Assembly (NCBI GenBank): GCA_929200455.1
Contig: CAKMZR010000001.1
Span: 1-37,109, forward strand
Reading direction: 5' to 3'
Source: an uncultured Alphaproteobacteria bacterium
Lineage (GTDB): Bacteria; Pseudomonadota; Alphaproteobacteria; CAKMZR01
Length of the DNA stretch: 37,109 nucleotides
Shown: in pieces, positions 16,333-23,429 of the stretch
Layout of the letters: every line of letters starts with the position of its first letter
How positions within the stretch are numbered: the first letter of the stretch is position 1
Translations under genes and position numbers: made by a program
The notes under the pieces: generated by a model
What the model was told of the DNA's origin: nothing
The model's input: only the letters and a program-made list of their open reading frames with translations
Database searches by the model: none

Positions 16333-19300
16333 ATGGCTTTTACACACGACTCCACAACTTTTGATATACATTACGATGACACAGATGATAACGACACGGC
16401 GGCGTTGCTTGCCTATATAGCGGCGACTCCTGCACTTCAACCTCACTGGGTATATGCTGACGGTGTTTTGACGACTGGTAAGGTTTTACGCAATGCGTCG
16501 GATTGGAGGGGGAAAATTACACTCCATAGGTTGAATTTACGGTTCGTCGGTTCTGGTGGTTTTGGGGCAAGGAACAGGACTGCGAGAGCAAACAAAATTC
16601 ATGCAACCTATTGCACGATAAGATATGAGGGGGATTCTTATACATCTGCGGGTTTTGATGGGGTGTCAGGGCAAGATGTAGACCTTTCCTTTTCAACTTT
16701 TACTAGTCTGGCAAGCGGTTTGGCGAGTAATCAGGATTTGGTGAAGTTTGTCAGAAATGAGAGGGTGGGTGCGACTATAAAGATGGACGGGGCTTCATTC
16801 ATTCAACTCGGAAATGCAACCGTAAGTTTTAGGCTTAATCCGAACGCGGCGACCATCAAGGGGTTGTCGCTTGAAAATAAAAGTGAGAGCGGTGCCTTTC
16901 AACTTGCATTGGGGACGGAAAACAACACCAAAGGCACGTTTGAGGATTTGACGTTGAGGGGTATAAGTTCTTTAGGTAACATTGGTGGGGCAGGTTCAAA
17001 AAATGCAACTTCGGAGATAGATTTTATACGTATGACAACCGATGTCCGAGATTTCAATTTTCCCGCTGGTGGTCAAGGAGGAAACAATTATATTGATTGC
17101 AGTTTTGACGGTCATGCCTTGCCTGCCAATTTCAGAGGGAGGTACCACTATGATACGGCTTTGAGTGAGGTAGACCAATACAATCGCTTTTTTGCATCGT
17201 ACGATGCAAAAGTGATTGATACAACCTTGAATGGTATTGTTGGTGTGAAGGTGGTGGTGCATAGGTCAACAAATGAAGAACAATTTGATGTGTCAACGGC
17301 GAGCGATGGGACGATTACAACTCAAAGGGTGTTAATTGCTGAATTCACGGGGCATAATGTTGCGGTGACTTATTCAGATTTCAAGATAGGTTTTTTGAAG
17401 TGGGGAAAATCAATTGTGACGGGGGTGAAGGCGTTGCAAAATGGCAAGATTGAAGATGTTCAAGTTTTGATTGATGACGGCTTCATCGTGGAGCAAAACC
17501 AAGGAGTTGTGAGGGCGAGGCAGTTTGTTGCATCGGCGAATGATGCTTATGAAGGGTTAATCTCAACATTTATGGATGCTTACGATGGGGTTAATACCGT
17601 CATACCAGTGACGGTTGAGGCGGGAGATATTTTATTCTTTGGAACGCGTAAGGTCATTTTAGACCCTGGAGCGTTGTCGGTGATATATTTATCAGTGACG
17701 GAGGTCGTCCTGAAGGTCAATTCTGCAACCAGAAGCTTAAACATCAATGTGCGGACTGAGGGGGTTTATGAAGAGGGGGGCAGACCTCTTCCATCTTCTG
17801 GCGGCGTTGATGCATCGGCACATTCACCAATAAACACGGGGATAGTGATAGCCAGCAATACCGACCTCATTCTTAAGTTTTATGGTGTGGACGAGGTGGA
17901 CGTGTCGGATACGTTGGTAAATGCCAGAAATCTTGGGAGTACGGTGGGGCGGTTGTTTGCGGGGGTGATAGCGGGCTTTAGAAAAGACGCGAGTCAATCA
18001 ACGTCAGAACACCCCATTTATTTTAGAACAAAGCGATCGGAATGGGCGAGTAGACCACAGATACACTTTTCATACACAAACGAAGGTGTGACGTCTGTAA
18101 AATCTGTTGATTTGGTGACAAGCGGAAATTCACAAGAAATTACGTTGACGCAATCAGAGCGGATTGCCACGATTGAGGCGGGGGTAGCACAACTTAAGAG
18201 TGAAATTGACTTCATCTTCTCTCTTGTCTCGAGAACGGCGTCGGTGACGTCACACCATAAGGTGTCTACGGGTGGTGATATAAACGTGATAGGCGGCTCG
18301 GCAGTGCCAGATGCAACCGCAGATGGTGATATTTTGGACGGCTATAGGATTTTGAAGGGGACAAAGACGGGTGATTTAATAACGGCAGATTCGTCGGGTT
18401 CTATAGAAATCAAAATCTGGTTCAAAAAGTCGGATTATGTTGACGGATTCTGGTTTCCTTCACTCACCCAAACCATCCCAGAAGCCACGCTTTCAAATGC
18501 AATAATCAAACTTTATGGTGAAGGTGAGGGACATTCTCCCACAGAAGTTGCATCTGAGGCTTTGGGTGCGGAGTCTGCGGGGGTGTTTTCTTTTGAAGCG
18601 TTCAATTACGATCCCTTGAAGCCAGTTTATAGGGATTTTTTCTTCGGAAATGCAAACGTGAGAAGCATAACCGTTGCTGTGACGGGAACACCAAATGCAA
18701 CCGCTGGTGTGTATAAACTCAATGCGAATCCACGCGTGGAGAGGCGGGGTGATGTGGTGACGAGGACGAATCTGCAGGCGGTGAATTTGGTGCAGGTCGG
18801 CGGGCTAACCACAACAAAGGCGGAGTTGACTTCTGGCGGCGGCGGTGGTGGGGGCGGTGGAGAGGTCTTGTATGAAGAAAGACAACTTAAAAGTGTGAAT
18901 GGCAACCTGCTTACCTTTGCGGCAAAGACGGGTGAGGTGGCTGACACATTCCATAACAGGTCAATCTTGGTTGAAAAAGACAACCGTCGCGAGACCTATT
19001 TGATACAGGCGGCAAGTGTACAATCTGGAGATGTAACAATCCACGTTAATGCCAATCGGCAGGGTCTGGCGGCGAATGATTCGATTAAGATTTATGATAG
19101 GCTGGACATGCCTTCACAACACAAAATCGACACAAAAACTGCGGGATTGACGACGGCTGAGACGGAGGCGGCGGTGCAGGCAGGTCTCTTATCGGCTCCG
19201 AATACAACCAAGGCGGGTTATAAGTTGGATTTGACGACAACTTATATTGAGGACGCGGTGAAGAAGGCGATGGATGAATTGTCGGATACGGTAAAGAACA

Positions 19301-19539
19301 CCTATAAGTTGTCTTTGTCGACTACTCAGATTGAAGATGCGGTGAAGGCAGGTCTGTTGGCGGCACCCGATACAACCAAGGCGGGTTATAAGGGGGCAGG
19401 AGGTGAGGCGGCGACGGTGGATATAGCTGCGATAGCGGCGGCGGTGGTGGAGGCTGTTTTGGCATCGGCGGTTGCAAAAAAACAAGATGTTGAAGACAAC
19501 AGACAGTTGACCGATCAGATGTTCATCGATCAGGAGTAA
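16333..19539 (+). CDS. Tail fibre / receptor-binding protein
   Basis: 1068 aa, the largest protein of the window. Beta-rich with a Ser/Thr/Gly/Asn-rich composition and alternating short hydrophobic strands, as in beta-helical or trimeric fibres. A coiled coil lies near residue 600-625 (RIATIEAGVAQLKSEIDFIF). A run of nine glycines near 836-844 looks like a hinge. The C-terminus has two near-identical 16-residue blocks (QAGLLSAPNTTKAGYK and KAGLLAAPDTTKAGYK). The 22-bp palindrome lies at about residues 286-292, encoding FASYDAK. It sits after the endolysin and before a small accessory gene, a common spot for adhesins. Confidence 0.7.
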   Translation: MAFTHDSTTFDIHYDDTDDNDTAALLAYIAATPALQPHWVYADGVLTTGKVLRNASDWRGKITLHRLNLRFVGSGGFGARNRTARANKIHATYCTIRYEGDSYTSAGFDGVSGQDVDLSFSTFTSLASGLASNQDLVKFVRNERVGATIKMDGASFIQLGNATVSFRLNPNAATIKGLSLENKSESGAFQLALGTENNTKGTFEDLTLRGISSLGNIGGAGSKNATSEIDFIRMTTDVRDFNFPAGGQGGNNYIDCSFDGHALPANFRGRYHYDTALSEVDQYNRFFASYDAKVIDTTLNGIVGVKVVVHRSTNEEQFDVSTASDGTITTQRVLIAEFTGHNVAVTYSDFKIGFLKWGKSIVTGVKALQNGKIEDVQVLIDDGFIVEQNQGVVRARQFVASANDAYEGLISTFMDAYDGVNTVIPVTVEAGDILFFGTRKVILDPGALSVIYLSVTEVVLKVNSATRSLNINVRTEGVYEEGGRPLPSSGGVDASAHSPINTGIVIASNTDLILKFYGVDEVDVSDTLVNARNLGSTVGRLFAGVIAGFRKDASQSTSEHPIYFRTKRSEWASRPQIHFSYTNEGVTSVKSVDLVTSGNSQEITLTQSERIATIEAGVAQLKSEIDFIFSLVSRTASVTSHHKVSTGGDINVIGGSAVPDATADGDILDGYRILKGTKTGDLITADSSGSIEIKIWFKKSDYVDGFWFPSLTQTIPEATLSNAIIKLYGEGEGHSPTEVASEALGAESAGVFSFEAFNYDPLKPVYRDFFFGNANVRSITVAVTGTPNATAGVYKLNANPRVERRGDVVTRTNLQAVNLVQVGGLTTTKAELTSGGGGGGGGGEVLYEERQLKSVNGNLLTFAAKTGEVADTFHNRSILVEKDNRRETYLIQAASVQSGDVTIHVNANRQGLAANDSIKIYDRLDMPSQHKIDTKTAGLTTAETEAAVQAGLLSAPNTTKAGYKLDLTTTYIEDAVKKAMDELSDTVKNTYKLSLSTTQIEDAVKAGLLAAPDTTKAGYKGAGGEAATVDIAAIAAAVVEAVLASAVAKKQDVEDNRQLTDQMFIDQE
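17190..17211. repeat. 22-bp palindrome, copy 2 (inside tail fibre gene)
   Basis: Identical 22 bases to the copy at 4949. It is centred between 17200 and 17201, with two additional T bases at its left side. It is read in the same frame as in the capsid gene and gives FASYDAK. No flanking sequence beyond the T/A runs is shared with copy 1. Confidence 0.95.
19179..19224 (+). repeat. Fibre C-terminal repeat, unit 1
   Basis: About 46 bases that recur with few changes at 19347-19392. Both code for a 16-residue unit ending DTTKAGYK or NTTKAGYK. The block between them (YKLDLTTTYIEDAVKK and YKLSLSTTQIEDAVKA) is also related, so the real unit is about 56 residues. Confidence 0.75.
19347..19392 (+). 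repeat. Fibre C-terminal repeat, unit 2
   Basis: Second copy of the unit at 19179. It codes for KAGLLAAPDTTKAGYK. Repeats like this are common in phage fibres, where recombination between units changes length. Confidence 0.75.
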
Positions 19540-19543
19540 AAAA

Positions 19544-19936
19544 ATGAGCAAAGAGAGAATCGTGGGAGTGGGTACAGGGGGGACGGGGACAGTACCTTCA
19601 GGTCAGAAAATACACCATTCTCAAGTAGAGGGGCTGGACGGCAAAATAGACGCGATCGTTGATCCGAAAATATTGGCTGAAACAACGGCGAGGCAGAGTG
19701 AAGATGCAACCTTGAATAGTCGTGTTGATGCGGAAACATCGGCACGTATAGCGGCAGACAACACCCTCACAACAAACTTACAATCTGAGGTTGTGGCGAG
19801 GACGGCGGCGGTGGCAACGCGGCGGGATAAGGTGGTGTCGGTGACGGGGCTGGTGGTCAGGAAGAAAAAGGCAGACGGCACTTTTTATGATATGACGAGG
19901 GTGGTGGGAGGAACACCAACCTTTTCCGATGTATAA
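19544..19936 (+). CDS. Small coiled-coil accessory protein, probably fibre associated
   Basis: 130 aa directly downstream of the fibre, with GGAGTAAAAAA before its ATG. A flexible Gly/Thr-rich beginning (GVGTGGTGTVPSGQKIHHSQ) is followed by heptad-like repeats (LAETTARQSEDATLNSRVDA, ETSARIAADNTL) that suggest a trimeric coiled coil as in fibre stems. The C-terminus is a short beta piece (GTFYDMTRVVGGTPTFSDV). I would call it a fibre tip or assembly partner. No family is recognised. Confidence 0.55.
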   Translation: MSKERIVGVGTGGTGTVPSGQKIHHSQVEGLDGKIDAIVDPKILAETTARQSEDATLNSRVDAETSARIAADNTLTTNLQSEVVARTAAVATRRDKVVSVTGLVVRKKKADGTFYDMTRVVGGTPTFSDV

Positions 19937-19942
19937 TTTTTA

Positions 19943-19972
19943 TTGACAAGGGTGGCTGGGGTGTGCTAATTT
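19943..19972 (+). promoter_or_regulatory. Promoter P0 ahead of early region
   Basis: TTGACA at 19943-19948 and TAATTT at 19967-19972 (18-base spacer; 17 if CTAATT is used). Transcription would start around 19979, again at the left arm of an inverted repeat. It differs from the six-copy module downstream. Confidence 0.55.
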
Positions 19973-19979
19973 GTGAGCG

Positions 19980-20027
19980 GAGGGTTGCGTTTTGCTTTTT
20001 CTGACCAATTCGTTTTTCGCAACCCTC
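19980..20027 (+). ncRNA. Possible small RNA or hairpin leader
   Basis: GAGGGTTGCG at 19980-19989 is the exact reverse complement of 20018-20027, with a 28-base pyrimidine-rich loop. It starts where promoter P0 should initiate. There is no open frame in the space 19937-20100, so a noncoding RNA or regulatory leader is the simplest reading. An operator pair is the alternative. No T-run follows, so it is not a classical terminator. Confidence 0.4.
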
Positions 20028-20042
20028 ATACCTCCCATCATA

Positions 20043-20140
20043 AAAAATGCATTTTATTCAAAAAAAGAATTGACAAAGTAAAATGCGGGCGGTATCGTCA
20101 TGGCGTTGAGGGGGAAACAAAAACAGAAAGGTCAGGTAAT
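20043..20140 (+). promoter_or_regulatory. Early promoter-leader module P1
   Basis: TTGACA 20070-20075, 17-base spacer, TATCGT 20093-20098. Upstream lies AAAATGCATTTT (20044-20055, itself a 12-bp palindrome) and a run of A. Downstream the leader contains GAGGGGGAAA and CAGAAAGGTCA, ending just before the start at 20142. First of six related modules. Confidence 0.8.
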
Positions 20141-20141
20141 A

Positions 20142-20699
20142 ATGGTACAGGAATTTGAAAGTAAAGATGAGTTGAAGGCGTATCTCGACGAGATTGTCCC
20201 TTTTTATTACAACGACGGCGGGCGGTCGGAATATTTCAAGGCGAAAGGCGTCGGCGATTGCGTTTTGAGGGCGTTGTGCATTGCCACGGGGAAGAATTAC
20301 AAAGAGGGGTATAATGAGTTGAAGAAATATTGTAAAAATCCTTATCCGATACGGAGGCAGACCGAAAAGCATTGTAAAGAGTTGGACTCGTGGAAAAAAG
20401 ATGCAAAAACTTTAGTGAGGGATGGTCTCAGCGACAAGGTGGGGTTGCATTTTCTGCAGTTGTGGAGTGGTGGGAAATTCGTCAAGACGGGAAAGACCAC
20501 CGTTTGTGATCCGAAATTGCAAAAAGGTGTACACGTTTTGTATTTGAGAAAGCATTGGGTGACGGTAGTTGATGGGGTCTGGTTGGATTCGTGGGATAGC
20601 AGAGTGAAAACACCCTGCGTTGTACCAGGTATAGGCATTTTGAACTGGCGGGAGCCAGTAATCAAGCGAGTTATGACTTGGGTTGGAGGAGAAGTGTGA
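20142..20699 (+). CDS. Papain-like cysteine peptidase fold protein, phage early type
   Basis: 185 aa. GDCVLRALCIATG at 38-50 carries Cys40 at the start of a helix, and a later strand pair HVLYLRKHWVTVVDGVWLDSW has His138 and Asp149. This C-H-D order and spacing, with a Cys-bearing helix and a His strand, is the papain/transglutaminase-like pattern also seen in small phage proteins. Substrate unknown. It is the first gene after early module P1, so it is presumably made early. The ATG at 20142 with AAAGG upstream is preferred over an in-frame ATG at 20100 that lies at the predicted transcript start. Confidence 0.6.
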   Translation: MVQEFESKDELKAYLDEIVPFYYNDGGRSEYFKAKGVGDCVLRALCIATGKNYKEGYNELKKYCKNPYPIRRQTEKHCKELDSWKKDAKTLVRDGLSDKVGLHFLQLWSGGKFVKTGKTTVCDPKLQKGVHVLYLRKHWVTVVDGVWLDSWDSRVKTPCVVPGIGILNWREPVIKRVMTWVGGEV

Positions 20700-20980
20700 T
20701 GTTGAAGATTTACAGAGATTTCAAGCGTTTGGAAAAAGTGATGAGGGGGTTGTATTTTGAAGATGACGAGGTTTTACAAACGGTTGAAAGTTTTGGCTTT
20801 GAGGGGAATAAGAGGGAGGGGGATGGAATGAAGGAGGTGAATGTGACGAAGGGGAGGAGGAAGATAGCGTGCTTTGCCTTTAAAAAAGATGGAACCTTTT
20901 ATTTTTCTGTTTTAAGTCTTGATTTTCAATCTGAACTTTTAGAAAAGACAGAATATGGGGGAGGATATAGGTCATGTTAG
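20699..20980 (+). CDS. Hypothetical early protein
   Basis: 93 aa. ATG overlaps the preceding stop as TGATG and has GGAGGAGAAG just upstream. The sequence starts with a charged helix (LKIYRDFKRLEKVMRGLY) and continues with alternating strands (KIACFAFKKDGTFYFSVLSL). Not recognised. Together with the next gene it forms the rest of the P1 transcription unit. Confidence 0.55.
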   Translation: MLKIYRDFKRLEKVMRGLYFEDDEVLQTVESFGFEGNKREGDGMKEVNVTKGRRKIACFAFKKDGTFYFSVLSLDFQSELLEKTEYGGGYRSC

Positions 20981-21246
20981 GTCAGAGAGAAGAAGTTTTG
21001 AAGAGGTTTGAAGACCTCCAGAAAAAAATCAAAGAAGTTAATGCGGGCATACAGCAGAAGGATTGGTTGATTTTAGAGATAGATGCGGCTGGGTTTTCTT
21101 CTGAAGACAAAAATTCATCAGTCGATGTGATGTGGCAAGGTGAGGTGGTGGGGACAATAGTGGTGAGGTGGGTAAAGGACGTTGACTATTGCTACGTTGA
21201 ACCAGACTTCACAAAAAAAATGAATAATCTTCAAAAAAGTTGTTGA
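20974..21246 (+). CDS. Hypothetical early protein; its 3' end lies in the next promoter module
   Basis: 90 aa. It overlaps the preceding gene by 7 bases, with GGGGGAGGA upstream. The start is a coiled-coil-like helix (REEVLKRFEDLQKKIKEVNA), then strands (LILEIDAAGFSS, VVGTIVVRWVKDVDYCYV). The last residues (MNNLQKSC) are coded by the upstream A-rich part of module P2, and its stop TGA is part of the TTGACA of that promoter. The module thus overlaps the gene, and the original C-terminus may have been replaced. Confidence 0.5.
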   Translation: MLGQREEVLKRFEDLQKKIKEVNAGIQQKDWLILEIDAAGFSSEDKNSSVDVMWQGEVVGTIVVRWVKDVDYCYVEPDFTKKMNNLQKSC

Positions 21247-21312
21247 CAGTGCAGAATAGGGGTGGTAATGTAAGGTCATGAGGGGGAGAAAAACAAACGA
21301 AAGGTCAAGCAA
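21220..21312 (+). promoter_or_regulatory. Early promoter-leader module P2
   Basis: TTGACA 21243-21248, 17-base spacer, TAATGT 21266-21271. It has the AATAATCTTCAAAAAAG upstream part, and the leader ATGAGGGGGAGAAAAACAAA followed by CGAAAGGTCA, which brings an AAAGG site ahead of the start at 21313. Confidence 0.85.
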
Positions 21313-21630
21313 ATGGAAAATATCAAACTTACACCAAAAATGATGACAGCTTTTATAAACGAAGTTGAAGCCAGAATCAAAGCAGGAGAAGAAGTAACAA
21401 TCGTCACGAGAAAGGGCAGTGACCCTTTTGAGAGGGTTGCAAACTTCAAAGAAGAAGCTCGCAACGGCGGCATCATGTTTAAAGAGGGATGGGGATTGCA
21501 CAGCTTGCATCATCGGGGCATGAGAAAAATAAGTGAAAATGAATACTGGCAAATCGCCAAAAGCAGAAAATCTCCTGATTTCTGGACAACCAAGTTTATA
21601 TTTAGAGGTGAAAATGCAAATCAATCTTAA
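21313..21630 (+). CDS. Hypothetical early protein
   Basis: 105 aa, A-rich coding unlike the G-rich neighbours. First half helical (TPKMMTAFINEVEARIKAGE), middle has TIVTRKGSDPFERV, and a later part is rich in His/Gly (GWGLHSLHHRGMRKIS). No family recognised. It starts right after the P2 leader, so it should be the first gene of that unit. The codon usage differs from nearby genes, suggesting recent arrival. Confidence 0.55.
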   Translation: MENIKLTPKMMTAFINEVEARIKAGEEVTIVTRKGSDPFERVANFKEEARNGGIMFKEGWGLHSLHHRGMRKISENEYWQIAKSRKSPDFWTTKFIFRGENANQS

Positions 21631-21916
21631 GAAGTTCAGGGTGAACAGCGACTACCAAATAAAAGTGGCGGAGGCTGTGTTGAAGTTTTATCATAGGCGG
21701 ATGATCGAGGAGACGGGGGGCATCGACAACGCAATCATGGTGTTCATTTTTGATACAAAAACGGAGATGTGGACAATGAATATTGCCTTTTTGTTGGCAG
21801 ACGGTAGAAAAGTCAACGTCCGACCAATGCGATTCCGTGAGGGGTGGCACGGCGTGGATCAGGTTGCATCTTTGAATGTCAATTACCCACCGCAAAGCAA
21901 CCTTGCGTTTGTCTGA
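21614..21916 (+). CDS. Hypothetical early protein
   Basis: 100 aa. ATG 21614 with GAGGTG upstream is preferred to earlier in-frame codons. It overlaps the previous gene by 17 bases. Alternating strand and helix (QIKVAEAVLKFYHRRMIE, AIMVFIFDTKTEMWTMNIAF) suggest a small alpha/beta fold. No family recognised. Confidence 0.5.
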   Translation: MQINLKKFRVNSDYQIKVAEAVLKFYHRRMIEETGGIDNAIMVFIFDTKTEMWTMNIAFLLADGRKVNVRPMRFREGWHGVDQVASLNVNYPPQSNLAFV

Positions 21917-21917
21917 G

Positions 21918-22244
21918 ATGAAAAGACAACCAATCGTCAGGACCCTTTTTCCTTATGTAGGAGGAAAAAGCAAGGCATTAAAACACATCATCGACTACCT
22001 CCCTCAAGAAGGCAGAGTGATTTCACCGTTTTTAGGGAGCGGCAAGATTGAATTTGTACTCGCCAAACGCGGCGTTGATGTCTACGGCTATGATGCGTTT
22101 CCTGAACTTGTAAACTTCTGGTTGTGCGTGAAAGAGGACGCGGAGAAGGTTTCCGATTTGGCAGTTGGTCTGGGATTTCCTAACAAAGAAAAGTTTTTGC
22201 AGATAAAACGCGATTTGGGGGATTTTAAGCAGAGGTTATTGTAG
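21918..22244 (+). CDS. D12-class (Dam-type) adenine methyltransferase, N-terminal part of a frameshifted gene
   Basis: 109 aa. It shows the opening motif of D12 adenine methyltransferases: FPYVGGKSKAL (residues 10-20), the S-adenosylmethionine-binding region, then ISPFLGSGKIEFVL and VYGYDAFPELVNFW. It stops at TAG 22242-22244, before the catalytic DPPY motif. The rest of the gene continues in another frame (22264 entry), and the frames overlap between 22207 and 22244. The distance from the first motif to DPPY (about 147 residues) is close to normal, so only one frameshift separates them. A five-G run near 22216-22220 is the simplest site for an indel or for ribosomal frameshifting. Confidence 0.75.
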   Translation: MKRQPIVRTLFPYVGGKSKALKHIIDYLPQEGRVISPFLGSGKIEFVLAKRGVDVYGYDAFPELVNFWLCVKEDAEKVSDLAVGLGFPNKEKFLQIKRDLGDFKQRLL

Positions 22245-22263
22245 GGGAAATGTTGAGAGAAAT

Positions 22264-22632
22264 TTGACTGAAAATTGGGCAGAGAGAATAAAGAGTTTTT
22301 CCTTTCCTCATAATTTACATGTGAAACACCAAGATTTTATAGAGACGTTGTCAGGTCATTCTGGTGAGTTTTTTTATTGTGACCCTCCGTACTATAAAGG
22401 CGGCGGTTATTATGGGGTGAATGGCGAATATTGCAACGGTTTCAACCACGAGATGTTGCGTGATTTGTTGTCGAAAGAGGGGCTGTGGGTGCTGAGTTAT
22501 GGCGATTGTGAGGAGGTGAGAGATTTATATACCAATTTCAGGTTGATTGAGTTGAAAATACCATACGGAAACAGAGGGCAGGTAGGCAGAGAACTTTTGA
22601 TTTTCGGTGACGACGTCAGGTTTCTATTATAA
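22264..22632 (+). CDS. Dam-type methyltransferase, C-terminal part (frameshifted from upstream)
   Basis: 123 aa from TTG 22264, but the frame is open from 22207 and that extra part also reads like the family (RGNVERNLTENWAERI). It contains the catalytic DPPYY at 22381-22395 and later LWVLSYGD and GNRGQVGRELLIF, as in D12 methyltransferases. The true product is probably a fusion of this with the 21918 part, either through +1 frameshifting or because the window has one base too many. If the frameshift is real and not bypassed, the enzyme is dead. The probable product methylates adenine, perhaps in GATC. Confidence 0.65.
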   Translation: MTENWAERIKSFSFPHNLHVKHQDFIETLSGHSGEFFYCDPPYYKGGGYYGVNGEYCNGFNHEMLRDLLSKEGLWVLSYGDCEEVRDLYTNFRLIELKIPYGNRGQVGRELLIFGDDVRFLL

Positions 22633-22729
22633 AAAATGAATAATCTTCAAAAAAGTTGTTGACACAGCAGAAGAGGGGTGGTAATGTAAGGGCATGAGGG
22701 GGACAGAGTAAAGCGTAAAAGGTCACATT
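22633..22729 (+). promoter_or_regulatory. Early promoter-leader module P3
   Basis: TTGACA 22659-22664, 17-base spacer, TAATGT 22682-22687. Leader has ATGAGGGGGACAGAG and AAAAGGTCA, slightly different from P2. The next gene starts at 22730. Confidence 0.85.
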
Positions 22730-23371
22730 ATGAACACATCACCAACGACAGATCAGTACGGAGAGTTGCAGAGGGCTTTTGACTTCTTCAACGAGAAGTT
22801 GTTTGACAATCAACTACCACAAGTCATGCTTACCATCACGGACTCAAAAAGGTTTGTTGGCACGTATTGCAAAGGTCTTTTTTATAAGGGCGGCGAAAAC
22901 GAGAATCGTCTTGATGAAATATGCTTTAATGCGTCAAGCTTTGAAAATGGGGGTGAAATGGAGATTTTGAAGACGTTGGTTCACGAGCAATGCCATCAGT
23001 GGCAGTGTCATTTTGGCTTAAAGCCACCAAAAAGCAATCATCATAATAAAGAGTGGGGTGCAAAAATGGAGTCGGTTGGGTTGATTCCGTCTTCAACTGG
23101 CAAAGAGGGTGGGGATAAAACGGGTAGAAATATGAGTGAGTACGTCGAGAAGGGTGGTCGTTTTGAAAGGTTTGCAGAAGAATTTATAAAAGAATTCAAC
23201 CTTGATTGGTTTGCGAGAGATATGTCACGGAAGGGGAGTGCAAAAAAGGCGAATAAAATCTGCTATTCTCACCTTTGCGAGGTGACTTGTGAAGAGGTGA
23301 AGTTTTGGGGGAAGCCAGAAATCAACGCAATTTGCGGCGATTGCGGTGAAAGATTCGAGGAGAAAGAGTGA
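22730..23371 (+). CDS. SprT-like zinc metalloprotease
   Basis: 213 aa. TLVHEQCHQWQ at 82-92 is the HExxH zinc motif (His85, Glu86, His89) of the SprT family. A third ligand is likely at the downstream HH (104-105) before KEWG. The C-terminal part has Cys residues in the order expected of a zinc ribbon (CYSHLCEVTC and later CGDCGERF). SprT/Spartan proteins cleave DNA-bound proteins. In phages they may protect replication or degrade host factors; the target here is unknown. Its stop codon is immediately followed by palindrome copy 3. Confidence 0.85.
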   Translation: MNTSPTTDQYGELQRAFDFFNEKLFDNQLPQVMLTITDSKRFVGTYCKGLFYKGGENENRLDEICFNASSFENGGEMEILKTLVHEQCHQWQCHFGLKPPKSNHHNKEWGAKMESVGLIPSSTGKEGGDKTGRNMSEYVEKGGRFERFAEEFIKEFNLDWFARDMSRKGSAKKANKICYSHLCEVTCEEVKFWGKPEINAICGDCGERFEEKE

Positions 23372-23373
23372 TT

Positions 23374-23397
23374 TTTTTCATCGTACGATGCAAAAAA
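23374..23397. repeat. 22-bp palindrome, copy 3 (intergenic, one base lost)
   Basis: T-run, CATCGTACGATG core at 23379-23390, then GCAAAA-type right arm. The left arm lacks the G found in the coding copies, so the arms are TTTCATCGT and ACGATGCAAA. It begins 2 bases after the SprT stop and is followed by AAAAAAAGGGGTAGGGG, the start of a shared leader. Confidence 0.85.
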
Positions 23398-23429
23398 AGG
23401 GGTAGGGGTAATCAACTGGGGCGGGAGAA
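23391..23429 (+). promoter_or_regulatory. G-rich leader, class B (copy 1)
   Basis: After the palindrome comes AAAAAAAGGGGTAGGGG, TAATCAACTGGGGCGGGAG, then the start codon of the next gene. A near copy is at 30946-30983, after palindrome copy 4. The GGGAG just before the ATG serves as ribosome site. I see no TTGACA here. Confidence 0.6.

Noticed and set aside
21278..21312. A conserved leader peptide (MRGRKTNERS) in the early modules
   Set aside because: The ATG lies at the predicted transcript start without a ribosome site. The frame is broken after five codons in P3, differs in P1 and P4, and is in frame with the next gene in only some copies. It is better read as untranslated leader.
23374..23397. 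Palindromes as rho-independent terminators
   Set aside because: The strand carrying all genes has A-runs, not T-runs, after the stem, and two copies lie inside genes that must be fully transcribed.
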